Assembly (NCBI RefSeq): GCF_015209965.1
Contig: NZ_MU158689.1
Span: forward strand, 1,228,678-1,292,677
DNA: 64,000 bases
Reading direction: 5' to 3'
Source of the DNA: Sphingobacterium pedocola
GTDB lineage: Bacteria > Bacteroidota > Bacteroidia > Sphingobacteriales > Sphingobacteriaceae
Shown here: one piece after another, positions 1 to 8,853 of the stretch
Layout of the letters: every line of letters begins with the position of its first letter
Position numbering within the stretch: the first letter of the stretch is position 1
The notes under the pieces: generated by a model
The model's database searches: none
What the model saw: only the letters and a program-made list of their open reading frames with translations
What the model was told of the DNA's origin: nothing
Program-made: the position numbers and the translations under genes

Positions 1-1440
1 CAATGGAGAAGGGATAACGATCAAGCATATGGTTGTTTCGTAAGAGGAGTGAGATTGTTTAAAGTGACAGTCTTTTACCAGAGTGGTAACGGTCTCGTTG
101 TCTTTTACGATAGACTCGATGGTCGCCCATTCCAACTGTCCGGCCGCATTGGTGACCAGCATGGAGTTGGCAGCGCCTTCCTTGATGCTGACCTTGTACG
201 GATCTGCCGCGGTACCCGTACCCGTAACGGTGATGAAATCACTGCCCGAGATATTGGATACATTGTTCGCAAGATGCGTGATATAATCCTCGATGGTATT
301 GAACGTATCGCCGTTGATGGTAACCGGACCCTCGTTCACGATGGTCTCGAAGTTCTCCACGACTGAGGCAGGGATATCGATCAACGTCTTGGTGCCATTC
401 TCGGAAGTATACTCGTATTTACCTCCGCCAAGGGCTACCAATGTGGTAACGGTCTCGTTGGCCTGAACGATTTCCTTGATCGTAATCTCTTTCGTCTCAC
501 CAGTCTCGGTTACATAGGTAAATTTATCACCGTCGTAATATACGTTACCACCCGCATTCTTGATCAGGTTGATGATTTCGTTCTTAACGTTCTCTTCCTT
601 GACAATGGTCTCGAAGTTTTGGATAACATCAGCGGGCACATTGATGACCGTCTTTGTTCCATTTTCAGAAGTATATTCATATTTACCTTCTCCAAGAGAA
701 ACCAGAGTAGTAATTGTCTCATTCGCCTGAACGATTTCTTTGATCGTGATTTCTTTGGTTTCGCCAGTCTCGGTTACATAGGTGAATTTATCACCGTCAT
801 AGTATACGTTACCCCCCACTTTGGTGTTGATTAAGTTCTTAATCAGCTGGTTTAATACTTCGGTATTGGTAACGATTTCCTCGAAGTTATTGACAACATC
901 GGCCGGAACATCGATCGTGACACCTCGGTTTACAATCGGATTACCTTCGGCGTCAATTGCTTCTTCGTTATAATACGAATATTTTCCTCCTCCATTATTG
1001 ATTAGTAAAGTTTTAGTTTCATTGTCCTTAATCGCCTGCACAAGATTGATCGTTTGCGAATCACCTTGGGCATCAATATAACTGATCAGGTAAGTTGTCG
1101 GATCATAAGATATATTTGAAGCTGCCCCAGAGGATACCAAGACCCATTTTGTGCCATCGTTATAATAAATACCTGGAACGACGTCATTAGTTGCGCTCGT
1201 GTTATAAACCATCATACCGGCGACATGCGCACCCAATGGACTGGAATTTGTAATTCGATCGAGTTCAACACGTACGTGCAGTAGTCCTTTATTTGTACTA
1301 CTCAATTCCAGAATTGCATTTTTACTAGGAACAACAGCCCCCCCATTTGCAGTGCCATCCGAAATCTTCGACTGTGCATTGACCACTCCTATACAACTCA
1401 AAAATAGAGCATATAGTAATAATTTTTTACGTAAATTCAT
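1..1440 (-). CDS. Secreted repeat-rich surface protein (partial, C-terminus beyond window)
   Basis: An open frame starts with ATG at 1440 and runs without a stop off the left edge, about 480 codons. Residues 1-22 look like a Sec signal peptide ending VVNA-QS. Next comes a stretch with an AILELSSTNKGLL motif, which is common near the N-terminus of Bacteroidota tail-fibre-like and adhesin-like surface proteins. The remainder is built from imperfect repeats of about 88 residues (264 bp), each with YYDGDKFTYVTETGETKEI, an NETxTTLVxLGxGKYEYTSENG segment and a VxNFETIV segment. Two copies are nearly identical and a third is more diverged. The stop of the 138-aa gene upstream lies only 12 bases away, so the two are probably cotranscribed. 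The function is not known; a cell-surface or fibre role is inferred from architecture alone. The last ~20 visible residues no longer follow the repeat. Confidence 0.75.
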   Translation of the reverse strand, partial: MNLRKKLLLYALFLSCIGVVNAQSKISDGTANGGAVVPSKNAILELSSTNKGLLHVRVELDRITNSSPLGAHVAGMMVYNTSATNDVVPGIYYNDGTKWVLVSSGAASNISYDPTTYLISYIDAQGDSQTINLVQAIKDNETKTLLINNGGGKYSYYNEEAIDAEGNPIVNRGVTIDVPADVVNNFEEIVTNTEVLNQLIKNLINTKVGGNVYYDGDKFTYVTETGETKEITIKEIVQANETITTLVSLGEGKYEYTSENGTKTVINVPADVIQNFETIVKEENVKNEIINLIKNAGGNVYYDGDKFTYVTETGETKEITIKEIVQANETVTTLVALGGGKYEYTSENGTKTLIDIPASVVENFETIVNEGPVTINGDTFNTIEDYITHLANNVSNISGSDFITVTGTGTAADPYKVSIKEGAANSMLVTNAAGQLEWATIESIVKDNETVTTLVKDCHFKQSHSSYETTICLIVIPSPL

Positions 1441-1452
1441 TAGATTAATTCC

Positions 1453-1869
1453 TTATATTGATTTATACTTTAAATTGACATTCAAAAGCTTGCATATAGA
1501 AGCTTCTGAATTTTCTTTTAGTTGACTGCGTTCTACAAAGTCATGAATGCCGATCGCGTTATAAAATGGCATGAAAGACAATTCCCATTCATCGATGATT
1601 AAAACCATTTTTGCCTTAAAGCCCATTTTTAATATGCTCTCAACGTGCTCTATATTCTCCTTAATTCGCATATTAACTGATAACATAACCATGCAATGAT
1701 GTAATGCATCTCCCGCATCCGCATATGTTTCCAGTTCAATGATCTTCCCTAGACTTTTTGTCGGAAATTCGGGCGAAAACACGGTGTTTAACGAGTATCT
1801 TATACGTGCAGATACTCGCTGAGATACCCCCACTAGTACGATCCGATTAATTTTATTAGCAGATTCCAT
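1453..1869 (-). CDS. Hypothetical 138-aa protein, possibly receiver-like
   Basis: I do not recognise this protein. It begins MESANKINRIVLVGVSQRVS, and a hydrophobic beta-strand followed by an amphipathic helix resembles the start of a response-regulator receiver fold. A second strand (KMVLIIDEWEL) is near residue 88. No clear phospho-acceptor aspartate with the usual DxxMP context is seen, so a degenerate receiver is only a guess. No signal peptide or membrane segment is present, so it is probably cytoplasmic. It lies 12 bases upstream of the repeat-rich surface protein on the same strand, which suggests a shared transcript and a possible regulatory link. The divergent LuxR-type gene starts about 590 bases away. 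Confidence 0.6.
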   Translation of the reverse strand: MESANKINRIVLVGVSQRVSARIRYSLNTVFSPEFPTKSLGKIIELETYADAGDALHHCMVMLSVNMRIKENIEHVESILKMGFKAKMVLIIDEWELSFMPFYNAIGIHDFVERSQLKENSEASICKLLNVNLKYKSI

Positions 1870-2455
1870 ATTCAGATTATTTGCGTTCTAGGCACAAAGA
1901 AAATCAGAAGAGATGGGAGTTTGGAATTATTGAACACGCACTTCTACGCACATTTTACGTTAAAAGATACTTGTTTAAAAACCAGCACGTTAGGTTAAAT
2001 AATTGTAAACGTAAAACTACAAGTTCTTGATATTTGGTTTTTTACTAAAAGTAGACAGAGAGCTTATAAAAGCCACTACTCACTTCCACGCATACTCAGC
2101 AAATGAGCTCCTCTCCACCATTTATTAGGTACAAATACCTCGAAAATGAAGCACAAACACAAAAAATTCCAGAAAAGTCACTATAAAACATCAAGTATTT
2201 GATAATCAATATCTTAATATCATAAAATGTAGTGGTTCTACTACAGAACTAGTATAATCTATTTGTTCTATAAAAGCGACATAACAAAAAAGCCGCTTAA
2301 TGACATCATTAAGCGGCTTTTTTAAAATAACACTATTATCAAAATAGTTGTCGAAAACTTGAATTATCTATTTTTTTGATAATTTTGAATGGTATCAAAA
2401 GGCATTTTAGTCAAACTAGAAAAATTAAGAAATCGTAAATCAAAAGATATAATAC
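1870..2455. other. 586-bp intergenic region between divergent genes
   Basis: No convincing gene is seen here. It holds a strong terminator-like hairpin at 2286-2323 and a small inverted repeat at 2228-2245 (TGTAGT, loop GGTTCT, ACTACA) overlapped by a second one (GTTCT/AGAAC). The short forward frame at 2389-2598 overlaps the LuxR-type gene and has no protein-like features. Confidence 0.5.
2286..2323. terminator. Perfect 18-bp hairpin with A/T flanks, bidirectional terminator shape
   Basis: The arms AAAAAAGCCGCTTAATGA (2286-2303) and its exact reverse complement (2306-2323) are separated by two bases. The T-run on either strand gives an intrinsic-terminator shape. The flanking genes are divergent, so its target is unclear: neither neighbour is transcribed towards it. 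Confidence 0.7.
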
Positions 2456-3226
2456 ATGATAACCCGTTATTTGATATTCATTATATTCTTTGTTGCATAT
2501 TCCATCGCAGAAAGCGCGAATGCACAGCCGATATTCGATGTATCGAAAAGCCAGTCGTTGTATGCTGTCAATTTACAAACAGAGAATGCTGGGGTTAATG
2601 GTAATATTATTATCGAAACTCGAGATAAGGACGTGCTTGAAGATATTCCTATATCGAGCGAGATAACAACGCGCCTCAAATACCGAAGCCACATACTTAT
2701 ATTGGGTAGTTTTATCCTTCTTATTTCAATACTATTATTTGTTGCATTCAGATACTACCAAAATACGCAGTCGGAACAACGACAGGCGGTCAACCAGCTT
2801 ATGCATAAGCTTCAAGAGCTCAGTCAACAGCAATCTTCCCAGAAGGAAGAGCACAAAGACAAAAATATTCAGGAATTAATGGAATTTGCCAGGAACGGAA
2901 ATTCTATCTTTTTTACTAAATTTAATCAATATTTTCCTGAATTTTCAACCCAACTGATGACGGTCAGCTCGCCCAAACTCGTTGCTAAAGAAATCGAAAT
3001 CTGTGCGATGCTGGTGCTTAATTTCGAAACAAAAGAAATTGCACGCTTCACTAACAGCACCACCCGTTCTGTAGAAAGCCGGAAATATCGAATCCGCAAG
3101 AAACTTCAGTTGTCTTCTTCAGAAGACTTGACATTGTGGATGCAATTGAATTTACCTGAACAATTTGACAAATTAAGAAGCCAATCTGTTTCTTTTATCT
3201 ACCGTAAATCTCATTCAACTGCGTAG
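2456..3226 (+). CDS. Membrane-anchored LuxR-type transcriptional regulator
   Basis: The protein has 256 residues. A signal-like hydrophobic N-terminus (residues 1-23) is followed by a short extracytoplasmic part, and a clear membrane segment lies near residues 77-99 (ILILGSFILLISILLFV). A Gln/Glu/Lys-rich linker follows that may form a coiled coil. The C-terminus (about 180-245) is a LuxR/GerE-like helix-turn-helix: the EIEICAMLVLNFETKEIARFT helices, then SVESRKYRIRKKLQL as the recognition helix. This layout (periplasmic segment, one membrane helix, coiled coil, HTH) is seen in Bacteroidota LuxR-like regulators that often carry TPRs; no TPR is obvious here. The 3' end overlaps the convergent S1/P1 nuclease gene by 32 bases. 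Its target is unknown, though the divergent surface-protein operon is a candidate. Confidence 0.75.
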   Translation: MITRYLIFIIFFVAYSIAESANAQPIFDVSKSQSLYAVNLQTENAGVNGNIIIETRDKDVLEDIPISSEITTRLKYRSHILILGSFILLISILLFVAFRYYQNTQSEQRQAVNQLMHKLQELSQQQSSQKEEHKDKNIQELMEFARNGNSIFFTKFNQYFPEFSTQLMTVSSPKLVAKEIEICAMLVLNFETKEIARFTNSTTRSVESRKYRIRKKLQLSSSEDLTLWMQLNLPEQFDKLRSQSVSFIYRKSHSTA

Positions 3227-4004
3227 CTAGGCGGATACCCGCTTTAAGTAAACATTCCTCCATGATGTACTTATAATCGTAGACATAGTTGTAATTCAAA
3301 TTAGCGTTGTTTTCTGCATCTTTATAGACCTTATTCGCTAATTCGTGGGATTGGAATAGCATTTCTTCAAATGTACAGTCCCGGTATTTTTTATAAAAAT
3401 TTATATCATGAATATCCAGTACTTGTGCATACTCCGTAAAACTGTATTTCTCATTATCGACTAGATCTGAATCCCACACCCGGTGAATATTGGTCTTCCG
3501 TCCAAAGAACATCACCTCCACTTTATTCCCTCCTAGATCTGCTTCCCGACTCACGTGCATGGGCTGGTGGGCATCTGCAAAAAGATGAATAATAAAGTAC
3601 AAATCATATTGATTTTCTAGCAGACTGCGATCGGCACCATTTTTTGCTTGATCCTTAATCCGTAAATAGGCTTTGTATAAATTATTTTCAGAAGACTGTA
3701 GCAGTTCATACGAAAATTGCTGAAATGTTAGATTGGCATTCGTATTTACAAAATGCCAAGATCCGGTTTGATTCAGTTTAGCATCTGGATCTGATTTAAT
3801 AAAATCTGCCCAATTTGACCAATAAGCTAGTTTTTGATTGCCAATTATATGTTGAATGTTCTTCTTTGCTCTCTTCGTTAGATGTCGTTCGGCAATTTCC
3901 GCAATCACGCGGTGTCCTGTGATCCCCCATGCTTGTGCCGCCCGAATGGAGAATATAGAAATAAAAACGACAAGCGCTAATAACATTGAAAATTTATGCT
4001 TCAT
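3195..4004 (-). CDS. S1/P1-type nuclease, secreted
   Basis: Zinc-dependent single-strand nuclease/3'-nucleotidase family. I start at the ATG at 4004 (MKHKFSML) because it gives a clean signal peptide ending AAQA-W. In S1/P1 enzymes the mature N-terminal Trp is itself a zinc ligand, and WGITGHRVIAEIAERHL follows directly. Further ligand motifs are visible: LHFADAHQPMH-like FADAHQPMHVSREADLGGN near residue 130 and HRVWDSDLV near residue 165. A longer start at 4028 would add eight residues in front and spoil the signal peptide. It is expected to act in the periplasm or outside, salvaging nucleotides and phosphate. It lies 7 bases downstream of the DUF4268-like gene. Confidence 0.9.
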   Translation of the reverse strand: MKHKFSMLLALVVFISIFSIRAAQAWGITGHRVIAEIAERHLTKRAKKNIQHIIGNQKLAYWSNWADFIKSDPDAKLNQTGSWHFVNTNANLTFQQFSYELLQSSENNLYKAYLRIKDQAKNGADRSLLENQYDLYFIIHLFADAHQPMHVSREADLGGNKVEVMFFGRKTNIHRVWDSDLVDNEKYSFTEYAQVLDIHDINFYKKYRDCTFEEMLFQSHELANKVYKDAENNANLNYNYVYDYKYIMEECLLKAGIRLATQLNEIYGR

Positions 4005-4011
4005 GTAAAGA

Positions 4012-4473
4012 TTATCTAAAGATGTCAAATGAATACTTTGCGGTAGACCAAAAATCGTCCAAAGCGATGATACGCGGTTTGAAAAATGAGATCAAAACAG
4101 GCCAGTCTTCCCTTTTTAAGATGCTGACGTTTTCCAAAGAAGTGGAAACACGACTTACTTCTTTCCCATATTCATCAAAACACACATTACTCCAATCCCA
4201 TTCTTCTTGCAACGCGGCCCGAAAAACAGGTTTAAGTTCCAACAACTGTTCGAACACCAGATGTCTTATCCCTTCATCAGGTTGTGACATTTCGATCATT
4301 AAAGTCGCATTTTTATTAGTAACGTTCATACGAAAGAAAATGTTTTTAATACCGGTTTTATAATTCACCCAGTTAATTTTTTCCATGTCTGAAGAAGGAA
4401 CAGCAGCCATATATTGGCCAAATGTTGTCCAAAAATGCTCTTTCAGTTTTTTTGTTTCTTCCCTTGAGTACAA
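4012..4473 (-). CDS. DUF4268-like protein
   Basis: A 153-residue protein without signal peptide or membrane segments. It is rich in Trp, Phe and acidic residues, with the pattern KLKEHFWTTFGQYMA near the start, FFRMNVTNK in the middle and EEWDWSN after. This matches my recollection of the DUF4268 family, small soluble proteins of unknown function sometimes linked with restriction-like or DNA-related genes. The start at 4473 is the first ATG. The gene is on the same strand as, and close to, the S1/P1 nuclease gene, so they may form a two-gene operon. The overlapping forward frame 3986-4363 is a shadow. Confidence 0.7.
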   Translation of the reverse strand: MYSREETKKLKEHFWTTFGQYMAAVPSSDMEKINWVNYKTGIKNIFFRMNVTNKNATLMIEMSQPDEGIRHLVFEQLLELKPVFRAALQEEWDWSNVCFDEYGKEVSRVSTSLENVSILKREDWPVLISFFKPRIIALDDFWSTAKYSFDIFR

Positions 4474-4591
4474 TCTGTTTTTTTACAAAACTAACGATTT
4501 ACCTAAACATTTATGTGTTCTAAATGTTTTAACTGAATAACCCAGCTTGCCTACCTCACGGAGGAAAGGCAAACTCACGAAGGAATTAAAT

Positions 4592-5125
4592 ATGAATAAG
4601 AAGAAATCACTATTAGTCTTGACGGCCGTAGCAGCCGGCTCAGTCATCTACAATATCTGGAAACCGATAAAATCAGACCTTCCTGTTATGCAAAATCTAG
4701 ATATTAATAAGTATCTCGGGAAGTGGTATGAAATCGCACGATTGGATTTCTATTGGGAAAAGAATCTCAAAAACGTGACAGCAGAGTATAACCTCAACGA
4801 GGATGGTTCTATCCGCGTAAACAACCAAGGGCATGACTTCACTAAAAATAAACACAAACAAAGTATTGGTAAGGCAAAATTTATAAGGACAGCCAGTGAA
4901 GGTGCACTTAAAGTTTCTTTTTTTGGTCCATTTTATTCGGGGTATAACATTATGCATGTAGATGAAGACTATCGGTATGCATTGGTTTTTGGAGAAAATT
5001 TAGATTATATCTGGATATTATCAAGGGAAAAAACCATACCAGATGAAATACGTGACATGTATTTAGCATACGCGGAGCAGGCTGGATATGACGTAAAAAA
5101 ATTGGTCTGGACATTTCATGATTAA
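4592..5125 (+). CDS. blc: Bacterial lipocalin (Blc-like)
   Basis: 177 residues from the ATG at 4592, chosen because it follows an AAGGAA-like ribosome site and begins a basic-hydrophobic N-terminus (MNKKKSLLVLTAVAAGSVIY). The lipocalin signature lies near residue 40: LGKWYEIARLDFYWEKNLKNV, with the diagnostic GxW, here written as key residues G41, W43 and Y44. Later blocks (ALKVSFFGPFYSGYNIMHVD, YALVFGENLDYIWILSR) match the conserved second and third lipocalin regions. No lipobox cysteine is seen, so unlike E. coli Blc it is probably anchored by an uncleaved N-terminal helix or secreted. Lipocalins of this group bind fatty acids or lysophospholipids at the envelope. A terminator follows at 5174-5207. 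Confidence 0.88.
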   Translation: MNKKKSLLVLTAVAAGSVIYNIWKPIKSDLPVMQNLDINKYLGKWYEIARLDFYWEKNLKNVTAEYNLNEDGSIRVNNQGHDFTKNKHKQSIGKAKFIRTASEGALKVSFFGPFYSGYNIMHVDEDYRYALVFGENLDYIWILSREKTIPDEIRDMYLAYAEQAGYDVKKLVWTFHD

Positions 5126-5173
5126 TCTGTGAACTTGATGATATGATTTGCGTTGTTTCTTAATACCATATAT

Positions 5174-5207
5174 AAAGAAACCGTTCTTAATGTAGAGCGG
5201 TTTCTTT
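5174..5207 (+). terminator. Intrinsic terminator after the lipocalin gene
   Basis: Arms AAAGAAACCGTTCT (5174-5187) and AGAGCGGTTTCTTT (5194-5207) pair with one G-U, with a six-base loop and a short T-rich tail. Position and orientation fit termination of the lipocalin transcript. Confidence 0.8.
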
Positions 5208-5303
5208 TATAATGACAATAGACGGATTCAGTTTATTATCTAGTTTCATTCGTACTCCTCAATATTTTCTTCATGTTGAAGATACTGTATATAATGACCT
5301 GGA

Positions 5304-6176
5304 TTAGTTGGGACTGTTCAAAACCGTATCGGTTAAATTTATTGATGTATCGGTAACCGAATCTGCGGCAGTCGTATTATTGGTACCGCTTCCTCCTCTG
5401 CCAAAAAGAAACCAAAGCAAAATCAGAATGACGGGAATCAATATCCACCATAGGCCTGCGCCTCTAGTGCGTTTAGCCACAGCCTCAGGAGTATGAGTAT
5501 GCACAACCGGTTCAGCCAAAGGAGTTACTGGAGGAATCTCCTCTTCGATAATAGGGGCTACATACGTATCCGACGGATTCTGCTCCTCTAAGGTAGCTTC
5601 GTCATTAGTCGGAATACTCGGTGTGGTATTAGCTTCCGCAAATGCAGATCCAAAAGTACTTAATCCTAATCCAGCAGGAAGAACCGAAGCAAATGATGAT
5701 TTGCCTGTTTCCAATATTTCGGTAATCGAACCGATGTTCCAATTACTGCCATTCTTGGTTAAACTAGCGAATACCGCCGGAAGAACAGCTTCTAACACGT
5801 GTCTGATCGTACCAGAAGTAGTACCCGAAAACGTACTTAGTGAAGTGAGGATAGTATCAAGTTTATTGCCAAAGATAGCATGTAGGAGATTACTGTTGGA
5901 AACCTGAGGTGCCGCATGCGCATCATCGGGCTCTTGAGCAGATAAACTTCCTGTTACATTCCCAAGATCAGCATCTGAAAAATGTTGTTTTGCCTGTTCC
6001 AATATACCAGCCAAACCTTCCGACGACTGACTTTGAAGGCCTAAAAATACGGAAGGAATTGAAATATCTAAGCCCTTTTCGATCGTCTCATTATCTTCTC
6101 CAGTGATTGCTCTCAATGTAGAGCTAATCTCATCATTGAAGTACGATTTTGCTAAATTTAATAAATTATTTTCCAT
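5304..6176 (-). CDS. DUF937 protein with C-terminal membrane helix
   Basis: 290 residues. The first ~170 carry two similar helical halves with the DUF937 character: LNLAKSYFNDEISSTLRAITG followed by IPSVFLGLQSQSS, then a repeat HVLEAVLPAVFASLTKNG. A Pro/Glu-rich linker (about 180-235) leads to a single membrane helix near 245-260 (GLWWILIPVILILLWFLFG) and a short Thr/Ser/Asp tail. The family is common in Bacteroidota. I cannot assign a function; the homologue YidB in Proteobacteria is also uncharacterised. The region between this gene and phoA (divergent) has promoter-like AT-rich sequence. Confidence 0.8.
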   Translation of the reverse strand: MENNLLNLAKSYFNDEISSTLRAITGEDNETIEKGLDISIPSVFLGLQSQSSEGLAGILEQAKQHFSDADLGNVTGSLSAQEPDDAHAAPQVSNSNLLHAIFGNKLDTILTSLSTFSGTTSGTIRHVLEAVLPAVFASLTKNGSNWNIGSITEILETGKSSFASVLPAGLGLSTFGSAFAEANTTPSIPTNDEATLEEQNPSDTYVAPIIEEEIPPVTPLAEPVVHTHTPEAVAKRTRGAGLWWILIPVILILLWFLFGRGGSGTNNTTAADSVTDTSINLTDTVLNSPN

Positions 6177-6398
6177 AGCATTAAAATGATTAATTACAGT
6201 ACTACAACACCGTTGTGTAAATTTTGTTTCATTTACTTAGTCTGTTCTTATCTTGTATATCTAGTTGTTAAGCAATTATAACCGCTATTGAAAGTAAATA
6301 TAGACTTGAGATTTATTTAATTTGCCGTGCAGTTCATAGCCGTTCAAGTGTTGTTCATATGGTATTTTTGAATTAACATTAATTTAATCTGAATAGCT

Positions 6399-6406
6399 TA
6401 TATTTG
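6399..6406 (+). promoter_or_regulatory. -7 box upstream of alkaline phosphatase
   Basis: TATATTTG matches the Bacteroidota -7 consensus TAnnTTTG exactly, 23 bases before the phoA start codon. A TTTG at 6367-6370 is too distant (28 bases) to be a standard -33 element, so only the -7 element is well supported. Confidence 0.45.
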
Positions 6407-6428
6407 ATTTTTCAATGTAAAAATAGTT

Positions 6429-7841
6429 ATGAACAAAAAAATTACAACGTTACTTTTTCTTTCTTTTCTTTTCGTTCTTCCCTTATTTGGTCAAAAAGCC
6501 AAATATATATTTTTTATGATCGGTGATGGTATGGGGCTCAATCAGGTTAACCTCGCTGAAATATATTCAGCAGAGTTAGCCGGGAGAAACGGTGTCTTCC
6601 CATTGGTATTTACGCAATTTCCATACGCGACATTCGGCACCTCATATTCCCTTTCCCATGGAGTTACCGATTCAGCGGCCGGAGGCACCGCACTCGCTGT
6701 AGGAAAAAAAACAAAGAATGGTGTGATAGGAATGGATAGTGCGGCTACTGTACCCTATAAGAGTATTGCATATGCTGCTAAAGCTAAAGGTATGAAAGTG
6801 GGTATTGCGACCAGTGTGAGTATAGATCATGCTACTCCTGCATCATTTTATGCCAACCGCCCTGATCGCAACATGTACTACGAAATTGGCCTTGATCTGA
6901 TTAAATCCAATTTTGACTTCTTCGCGGGTGCCGGTTTTTTAAAACCGAATAAGACTTTTGATAATAAAGAAGCACCTTCCTTATTCCCTCAATTTGAAAA
7001 GGCAGGCTACCGTATTGTGAAAGGCTATAACGCATTTCAACAGGTAAAGCAGAGCCAAGATAAAATTATCCTTACCAACGTAGATGGCGCAGACCCATCG
7101 GCGTTGAAATATGCAATTGACCAAAAAACAGAAGACCTTAAGTTAGCTGACATAACAGCTGCTGCAATTGAAGCGTTGAGCACAACCAATAAAGGAGAAG
7201 GTTTTTTCTTGATGGTGGAAGGCGGAAAAATAGATTGGGCTTGCCACGCAAATGATGGTAGCACCACAATTCACGAAGTACTTGATTTTAATGAATCTGT
7301 TCAATTAGCTTTTGAATTTTATAAAAAACATCCAGAAGAAACGCTGATTATAGTCACGGCGGATCACGAAACCGGAGGACTGGGAATCGGTAGCGGTAGT
7401 AGTCGATTAAACACGAAAGCATTAGAGGGACAGAAAATTTCTCAAGGAGAACTTTCTACACGTATCCGAGAGCTACGTAAAAATAATCCCGATGCCAGTT
7501 GGGAAGAGGTGAAAAACGTATTGCAACAGAATTTAGGACTTTGGGCTACAGCGAAAGTAACTGAAAGAGATGAAAAAGAACTATTTGCGGCATACGAACG
7601 GAGTTTCGTTAAACATGAAAATGAGACTGAAAAAAGCCTTTATGCCAATGATGACAAATTAGCATCGCTAAGTATATCTGTATTGAATAACATTTCCTCT
7701 CTTAAATGGGCATCCGGAGGGCATTCCGCTGCATATATTCCCATTTATGCTATTGGCGCAGGTGCTGATTTGTTTGGTCATAAAATGGACAATGTTGACA
7801 TCCCTAAAAAAGTAGCTGAGGCAGCTGGATTGGAACTGTAG
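6429..7841 (+). CDS. phoA: Alkaline phosphatase, secreted
   Basis: 470 residues in the PhoA superfamily, a periplasmic phosphomonoesterase releasing inorganic phosphate. A signal peptide spans residues 1-21. The metal-site motif FFMIGDGMG is near 28-36 and the nucleophile serine lies in TDSAAGGTA (Ser82). DWACHANDG near 276 supplies metal ligands, ADHETGG lies near 312, and GGHSAAYIPIYAIG with its zinc histidine is near 430. All core catalytic motifs are present, so it should be active. It is convergent with ssb, with a strong bidirectional terminator between them. A TAnnTTTG -7 box lies just upstream. Confidence 0.95.
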   Translation: MNKKITTLLFLSFLFVLPLFGQKAKYIFFMIGDGMGLNQVNLAEIYSAELAGRNGVFPLVFTQFPYATFGTSYSLSHGVTDSAAGGTALAVGKKTKNGVIGMDSAATVPYKSIAYAAKAKGMKVGIATSVSIDHATPASFYANRPDRNMYYEIGLDLIKSNFDFFAGAGFLKPNKTFDNKEAPSLFPQFEKAGYRIVKGYNAFQQVKQSQDKIILTNVDGADPSALKYAIDQKTEDLKLADITAAAIEALSTTNKGEGFFLMVEGGKIDWACHANDGSTTIHEVLDFNESVQLAFEFYKKHPEETLIIVTADHETGGLGIGSGSSRLNTKALEGQKISQGELSTRIRELRKNNPDASWEEVKNVLQQNLGLWATAKVTERDEKELFAAYERSFVKHENETEKSLYANDDKLASLSISVLNNISSLKWASGGHSAAYIPIYAIGAGADLFGHKMDNVDIPKKVAEAAGLEL

Positions 7842-7852
7842 AAATCCAAATC

Positions 7853-7897
7853 GATCAAAAAAGTGGGATGCTCAATGAGCATCCCACTTTTTTGATC
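7853..7897. terminator. Bidirectional terminator between phoA and ssb
   Basis: The outer arms GATCAAAAAAGTGGGATG (from 7853) and their exact complement (to 7897) give a stem of about 20 bp with a tiny loop around CAATG. The A-run and T-run serve both strands, fitting the convergent genes phoA and ssb. Confidence 0.88.
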
Positions 7898-7899
7898 TT

Positions 7900-8289
7900 C
7901 TAAAATGGTAAATCCGTGTCACTCCCCTCTTCTGTTCGGCTATCGACCTCTCTGGATGAATAATCCAGTGCCATGAAATGATTCACCTTGATCTCCGCTA
8001 TCGAGCGTTTTATACCTTGACTATCTATATATTCACGGTACTGTAATGGTCCTGACACTAGAATTTGTGCACCTTTTCTACCGTACTTCTCTACAGCCTT
8101 ATTCAACTCACCCCATACCACACAGGTATGCCATTGCGTAGTCTCTTTCCATTCTCCACTCCGTAATTTTATACGTTCATTAGTTGCCAAGCGCAAGGTG
8201 CATACTTTCGTGTCTTGACTTGTTGTTTTGATTTCCGCATCGGCACCTAAGCGTCCAATTAACTGAACTTGATTCATTAAAGCATTCAT
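7900..8289 (-). CDS. ssb: Single-stranded DNA-binding protein
   Basis: 129 residues. The N-terminal OB-fold has the usual NQVQLIGRLGADAEIK opening, LRLATNER, TQWHTCVVWGE and GAQILVSGPLQYREY blocks. The acidic tail ends DTDLPF, the conserved C-terminal tip that recruits replication and repair proteins. It is shorter than E. coli Ssb (178) because the Gly/Pro linker is brief, as in accessory or Bacteroidota Ssb paralogues. A start at the internal ATG (MNQVQ, 8277) is equally possible and would remove four residues. Confidence 0.93.
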   Translation of the reverse strand: MNALMNQVQLIGRLGADAEIKTTSQDTKVCTLRLATNERIKLRSGEWKETTQWHTCVVWGELNKAVEKYGRKGAQILVSGPLQYREYIDSQGIKRSIAEIKVNHFMALDYSSREVDSRTEEGSDTDLPF

Positions 8290-8466
8290 GATCTTAAAAT
8301 TTAAATTGTAAAAAATATTAATTAATTTAACCTAAACAACGAATAGCCTAAAAGCTACTTGCTGACACAAAGATCGGCGAGCTAAAAAAAATTATTCGTA
8401 TATTAAACGTTTATTACCGACTATAACCGTTTGTAAACGTTTACAATTAGATACTAAAGATTGAAT

Positions 8467-8820
8467 ATGAGTGAAAAATTATGCTTAGAGTGTCTCAAAC
8501 CCGTAAAAGGGCGTGCGGATAAGCGTTTTTGTGATGACGCTTGCAGAAATGTATATAACAACCGACTAAATAGCGATCAAAATAATACCGTTCGTAATAT
8601 CAATTACATACTTCGCAAAAACAGAAGGATACTACAGGCTTTCTTAGGAAATGAGAAATTAATTAAAACGCCATTAGAGAAACTTCAAAAAGAAGGTTTC
8701 CAATTTGATTATCATACACATCTACTCCGCACCAGTAAAGGACAGTCCTATGTTTTTGTTTATGAATATGGATACCTACCCCTTGAAAACGACCTTTATT
8801 TAATCGTGAAACAGAAATAA
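8467..8820 (+). CDS. Small zinc-ribbon protein (DUF2116-like N-terminus)
   Basis: 117 residues from the ATG at 8467; a TTG six bases upstream is less likely. The first 30 residues form a four-cysteine zinc ribbon, CLECLKPVKGRADKRFCDDAC, followed by RNVYNNRLN, a pattern common in small Bacteroidota proteins that end in a coiled or basic segment. The rest (about 40-117) is hydrophilic with no known domain. Nucleic-acid or protein binding is inferred from the zinc ribbon only. Confidence 0.7.
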   Translation: MSEKLCLECLKPVKGRADKRFCDDACRNVYNNRLNSDQNNTVRNINYILRKNRRILQAFLGNEKLIKTPLEKLQKEGFQFDYHTHLLRTSKGQSYVFVYEYGYLPLENDLYLIVKQK

Positions 8821-8853
8821 TCAGAAAGCTAAGAATTGATGAGATGCTTATTA

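Noticed and set aside
2389..2598. Short forward frame beginning before the LuxR-type gene
   Set aside because: Overlaps the regulator in another frame; no protein features.
3986..4363. 125-codon forward frame
   Set aside because: It is the shadow of the DUF4268-like gene on the other strand, which has family-like composition.
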